Positions 61,622 to 64,000 of a DNA stretch of 64,000 nt are shown here, one piece after another. Positions within the stretch are counted from its first letter, which is position 1, and each line of letters opens with the position of its first letter. Source of the stretch: Paractinoplanes lichenicola (GTDB taxonomy: Bacteria; Actinomycetota; Actinomycetes; Mycobacteriales; Micromonosporaceae); NCBI RefSeq assembly GCF_016785085.1, contig NZ_JAENHO010000003.1, forward strand, positions 124,001-188,000, given 5' to 3'. The position numbers and the translations under genes are program-made. The notes under the pieces are model-generated. The model was not told the DNA's origin. It saw only the letters and a program-made list of their open reading frames with translations, and made no database searches.

Positions 61622-62077
61622 GTGCGGCTTTCCCCTAAATCAGTCTTTGTCGGACTCGTGGCGTTCGGCCTGCCGATCGCCGTCACGGTCGGCTGGACCC
61701 TCGCCACCCCGGTCAAGCGCCCCGCTGCAGTGGGCGTTCCCGGCGGCGAGGGTGCCCTCGGCGCCGCCCCGGTCTCGACCAAGAGAGAGCCGGTAGCCGT
61801 CCGCTACACGGCCCGGCCCAACCGTCCGGCCGTCCCCGCGGCCTCGGTCAGCGCCCCCGGTCCCATCACCACCGCGCCGTCGGCTTCCGCGATACCCACG
61901 ACGGCCCCACCCACACTGACGCCGTCCCCCACACCGTCGTCCACGAGCCCGACCGAGGACCTCCCGCCGCTGAACCAGCCGCCCGTCCCCACCCCGACCG
62001 AGATCAGCACGCCGCCCAGCTGGGACCCGCCCTCGTGGGAGCCCCCGTCGCCGGAGTCGTCGTCCACCAATCCGTGA
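61622..62077 (+). CDS. membrane-anchored Pro/Thr/Ser-rich protein
   Basis: 151 residues. One N-terminal helix (about 6-27; SVFVGLVAFGLPIAVTVGWTL) is followed by a tail dominated by Pro, Thr and Ser, with no folded domain visible. It may be a wall-spanning linker or a substrate of O-mannosylation. Start GTG 61622 has no ribosome-binding site. Confidence 0.6.
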   Translation: MRLSPKSVFVGLVAFGLPIAVTVGWTLATPVKRPAAVGVPGGEGALGAAPVSTKREPVAVRYTARPNRPAVPAASVSAPGPITTAPSASAIPTTAPPTLTPSPTPSSTSPTEDLPPLNQPPVPTPTEISTPPSWDPPSWEPPSPESSSTNP

Positions 62078-62112
62078 CGTCCGCGTCGTCGGCACGTCTT
62101 CCGGGGCTGCTC

Positions 62113-62118
62113 TACTCT
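62113..62118 (+). promoter_or_regulatory. -10 element TACTCT, leaderless type
   Basis: TACTCT is 6 nt before GTG 62125. Confidence 0.5.
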
Positions 62119-62124
62119 TCTGGC

Positions 62125-62934
62125 GTGAATGCCGAAACCGGCCGCCCCCTCGGCGCCGCCAAGCAGTTCGCGATCGGGGCCGGGCTGCTCGGACGCGGGC
62201 TCGGAATCGTGTTGCGCAGCCCGAAGCTGCTGGCGCTGGGGCTGGTGCCGGCGGTCATCGCCGGCGCGCTGTACGCCACGGCCCTCTTCTTCCTGGTCGA
62301 CTATCTGCCGCAGCTGTCGAGCGCGGTCACCTGGTTCGCCGACGGCTGGGCCAAGTGGGCGCGCGACCTCATGCGGGTGCTCGGCGGCATCGCCCTGCTC
62401 GGGGTGTCGGTGCTGCTCGGCATCCTCACCTTCACGGCGGTCACCCTGCTGATCGGCGACCCGTTCTACGAGCGCATCTCCGAGCTGGTCGAGGAGCGGT
62501 TCGGCGGCGTGCCCGACGAGGTCGAGGTGGGGTTCTGGCCGTCGCTGCGGCGCAGCCTGATCGACTCGCTGCGGCTGATCGGGCTGTCCATTGTGATCGG
62601 CCTTCCGCTGTTCGCGCTGGGCTTCCTGCCGGTGGTCGGGCAGACCGTGATCCCGGTGCTCGGCGGGGCCTTCGGCGGGTGGCTGCTGGCCCTCGAGCTG
62701 ACCGGTGTGCCGTTCCAGCGGCGCGGGCAGCGGCTGCGGCACCGGCGGGCCGTGCTGGGGGCGAACCGGCCGCTGGCGCTCGGCTTCGGCGTGGCCGTGT
62801 TCTGCTGCTTCCTGATCCCGCTGGGCGCGATCCTGCTGATGCCGGCCGCGATCGCCGGCGCGACGCTGCTGGCTCGTCAGACGCTGGGCCACTCGATCTC
62901 AGGCCGACCCGCGGACCACCAGCTCAGTCGGTAG
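62125..62934 (+). CDS. EI24 domain (CysZ-like) membrane protein
   Basis: 269 residues, about four to six helices. GRGLGIVLRSPKLLALGLVPAVIAG at the N-terminus, LLIGDPFYERISELVE and the late PLALGFGVAVFCCFLIPLGAILLMPAAIAGATLL are EI24/CysZ hallmarks. CysZ is a sulfate permease in enterobacteria; the actinobacterial function is not settled. The 3' end overlaps the convergent LacI gene by 36 bp. Confidence 0.87.
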   Translation: MNAETGRPLGAAKQFAIGAGLLGRGLGIVLRSPKLLALGLVPAVIAGALYATALFFLVDYLPQLSSAVTWFADGWAKWARDLMRVLGGIALLGVSVLLGILTFTAVTLLIGDPFYERISELVEERFGGVPDEVEVGFWPSLRRSLIDSLRLIGLSIVIGLPLFALGFLPVVGQTVIPVLGGAFGGWLLALELTGVPFQRRGQRLRHRRAVLGANRPLALGFGVAVFCCFLIPLGAILLMPAAIAGATLLARQTLGHSISGRPADHQLSR

Positions 62935-63909
62935 CACCACGGCGTCGGGCAGGCCGGGCTCGCCGTTGATCAGGCCGAGCAGCTGGCGGGCCATCGTGCG
63001 GCCCATGTCGGCGATCGGCTGGCGCACAGTCGTCAGCGGCGGATCGCTGTAACGGCTTATCTCGAAGTCGTCGAAGCCGATCACGGCCACGTCGGCCGGC
63101 ACCCGGCGCCCGGCCTCCTTGAGGGCGATCAGCGCGCCGTGGGCCATCATGTCGCTGGCCGCGAACACCGCGTCGAGCGCCGGGTCGGCGGCCAGCAGCG
63201 CGCGCATCGCGGTGATGCCCGACTCGCGGGTGAAGTCGCCGAACTGCACGTGCTGGGGCAGCCCGGCCTCGTCGAGCGTGGCCCGATAGCCGGCCAGCCG
63301 GTCGATGCCGGCCACCATGTCCTGCGGGCCGGCGATGGTGGCGATCCGGCGGCGGCCGTGGGCGACCAGGTGGCGTACGCCGGAAGCGACCCCGCCGAAG
63401 TGGTCGACGTCCACATAGGGGACTGAAGGGCCGCCGATGGGACGGCCGCTGCAGATCACGGGGATGCCGAGGCGGGCCAGGGTGCCGGGGAGCGGGTCGG
63501 CGCCGTGCATGGAGGCGAACATGACGCCGTCCACGTGACCGGCCACCGCGTACCGCTCGACCCGGCCGTGGCTCTTCGACGAGCCGGCCATCATCAGCAC
63601 GAGCTGCTTGTCGGCCGCCTCGAGCTCGACGCCGGCCCCGCGGATGATCGCGGGGAAGAACAGGTCGTCCGAGAACACGCGGTTGGCGGTCTCGGGCAGG
63701 ATCAGCGCGATCGACTCGGTGCGCTGGGTGACGAGGCTGCGGGCGGCCTGATTGGGCACGTAGCCCAGCTCGTCGACGGCCCGGGTGACCGCCTCCCGGA
63801 TGGCGGCGGCCACCGAGGTCGAGCCGTTGACGACGCGGGAGACGGTCGCCCGGGACACCCCGGCGCGGCGCGCCACTGCTTCCAGGGTCGGCCGCTCCCG
63901 CGTCACCAC
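62899..63909 (-). CDS. LacI-family transcriptional regulator
   Basis: 336 residues. The N-terminal helix-turn-helix and hinge read TLEAVARRAGVSRATVSRVVNGSTSV, and the periplasmic-binding-protein-like sensor follows (IGFDDFEISRY, TVRQPIADMGRTMARQLL). It starts at GTG 63909, 17 bp after the upstream glycosidase gene, in the same direction. By that context it probably senses a beta-glucoside or oligosaccharide and controls the glycosidase. Confidence 0.92.
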   Translation of the reverse strand: MVTRERPTLEAVARRAGVSRATVSRVVNGSTSVAAAIREAVTRAVDELGYVPNQAARSLVTQRTESIALILPETANRVFSDDLFFPAIIRGAGVELEAADKQLVLMMAGSSKSHGRVERYAVAGHVDGVMFASMHGADPLPGTLARLGIPVICSGRPIGGPSVPYVDVDHFGGVASGVRHLVAHGRRRIATIAGPQDMVAGIDRLAGYRATLDEAGLPQHVQFGDFTRESGITAMRALLAADPALDAVFAASDMMAHGALIALKEAGRRVPADVAVIGFDDFEISRYSDPPLTTVRQPIADMGRTMARQLLGLINGEPGLPDAVVLPTELVVRGSA

Positions 63910-63925
63910 AAAATCTCACCCCTCG

Positions 63926-64000
63926 TCAGTTGCCCGGCGCGGCGATGCCGTTGCGCCGGATCACCTCCCGGTACCACTTCGCGCTGTCCTTCGGCGTGCG
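63926..64000 (-). CDS. glycoside hydrolase family 1 protein, C-terminal end (truncated)
   Basis: The last 24 codons of a gene entering from the right edge. RTPKDSAKWYREVIRRNGI is the typical end of GH1 beta-glucosidases. Only the end is visible, so the family call rests on a short match plus the adjacent LacI regulator. Confidence 0.6.
   Translation of the reverse strand, partial: RTPKDSAKWYREVIRRNGIAAPGN

Overview
The window is about 64 kb of a high-GC actinobacterial chromosome. Most likely it is from Micromonosporaceae, and Actinoplanes-like by general look. The evidence is GC-rich third positions, frequent GTG starts, many promoters of the form TANNNT placed 6-7 nt before a start codon, a mycothiol synthase next to GlnR, a lone GroEL2-type chaperonin under CIRCE control, an HbhA-like operon, a Cdc48-like AAA protein and PHO boxes of the Streptomyces kind. 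It looks like ordinary core chromosome. I see no insertion sequence, prophage, CRISPR array, tRNA or rRNA.

Layout. 1-4.4 kb: the end of a secreted serine protease, a PAP2 phosphatase, and an amino-sugar operon (SIS protein, ROK kinase, NagA) divergent from a DeoR regulator. 5.2-13.5 kb: two ABC export systems, a DUF3263 protein and a Cdc48-like ATPase; the second ABC system has its ATPase fused to an extracytoplasmic alpha/beta hydrolase. 13.6-20.2 kb: a SAM riboswitch and threonine synthase, acetyltransferases, a membrane protein and groEL with two CIRCE operators. 20.2-25.6 kb: a 1787-residue repeat adhesin with a LAxTG-type sorting signal. 25.7-34.7 kb: glycerol-3-phosphate dehydrogenase, DUF4031, an HD protein, a spacer with a degenerate minisatellite and two DnaA boxes, then a FUSC protein, PrsW protease, GroES-like protein, AI-2E transporter and DinB/MDMPI protein. 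34.7-38.1 kb: a sulfurtransferase/DUF1416 operon preceded by a Cys-rich leader peptide with a hairpin, DUF2993 and a membrane protein.

38.4-48.1 kb is a nitrogen/phosphate block: glnR, mshD, pstSCAB behind a PHO box, a Nudix protein, a Gfo/Idh/MocA protein, and a Pit phosphate transporter with its DUF47 partner behind a second PHO box. 48-54 kb: a PLC-like protein, an ECF41 sigma factor, DUF402, a DinG helicase, a five-copy 14-bp repeat, an anchored hypothetical protein and a DsrE protein. 54-58 kb: a 34-residue membrane microprotein, a nitrobindin-like protein, a Nur-like Fur regulator, YgfZ, and a BKACE/asparaginase pair. 58.2-60.4 kb: an XRE regulator, HbhA-like protein, DUF2516 protein and hydrolase-like protein. 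The window ends with a PKD-type secreted protein, a Pro-rich anchored protein, an EI24 protein, a LacI regulator and the last 24 codons of a probable GH1 glycosidase.

Most interesting signals: the hydrolase-ABC fusion, the Cys-rich leader with its hairpin, an 18-bp hairpin over the ribosome-binding site and start of an acetyltransferase gene, the set of 16 leaderless-type promoters, and the highly repeated octamer CCGTACGG. Functions are read from sequence and memory of families. No database search was run.
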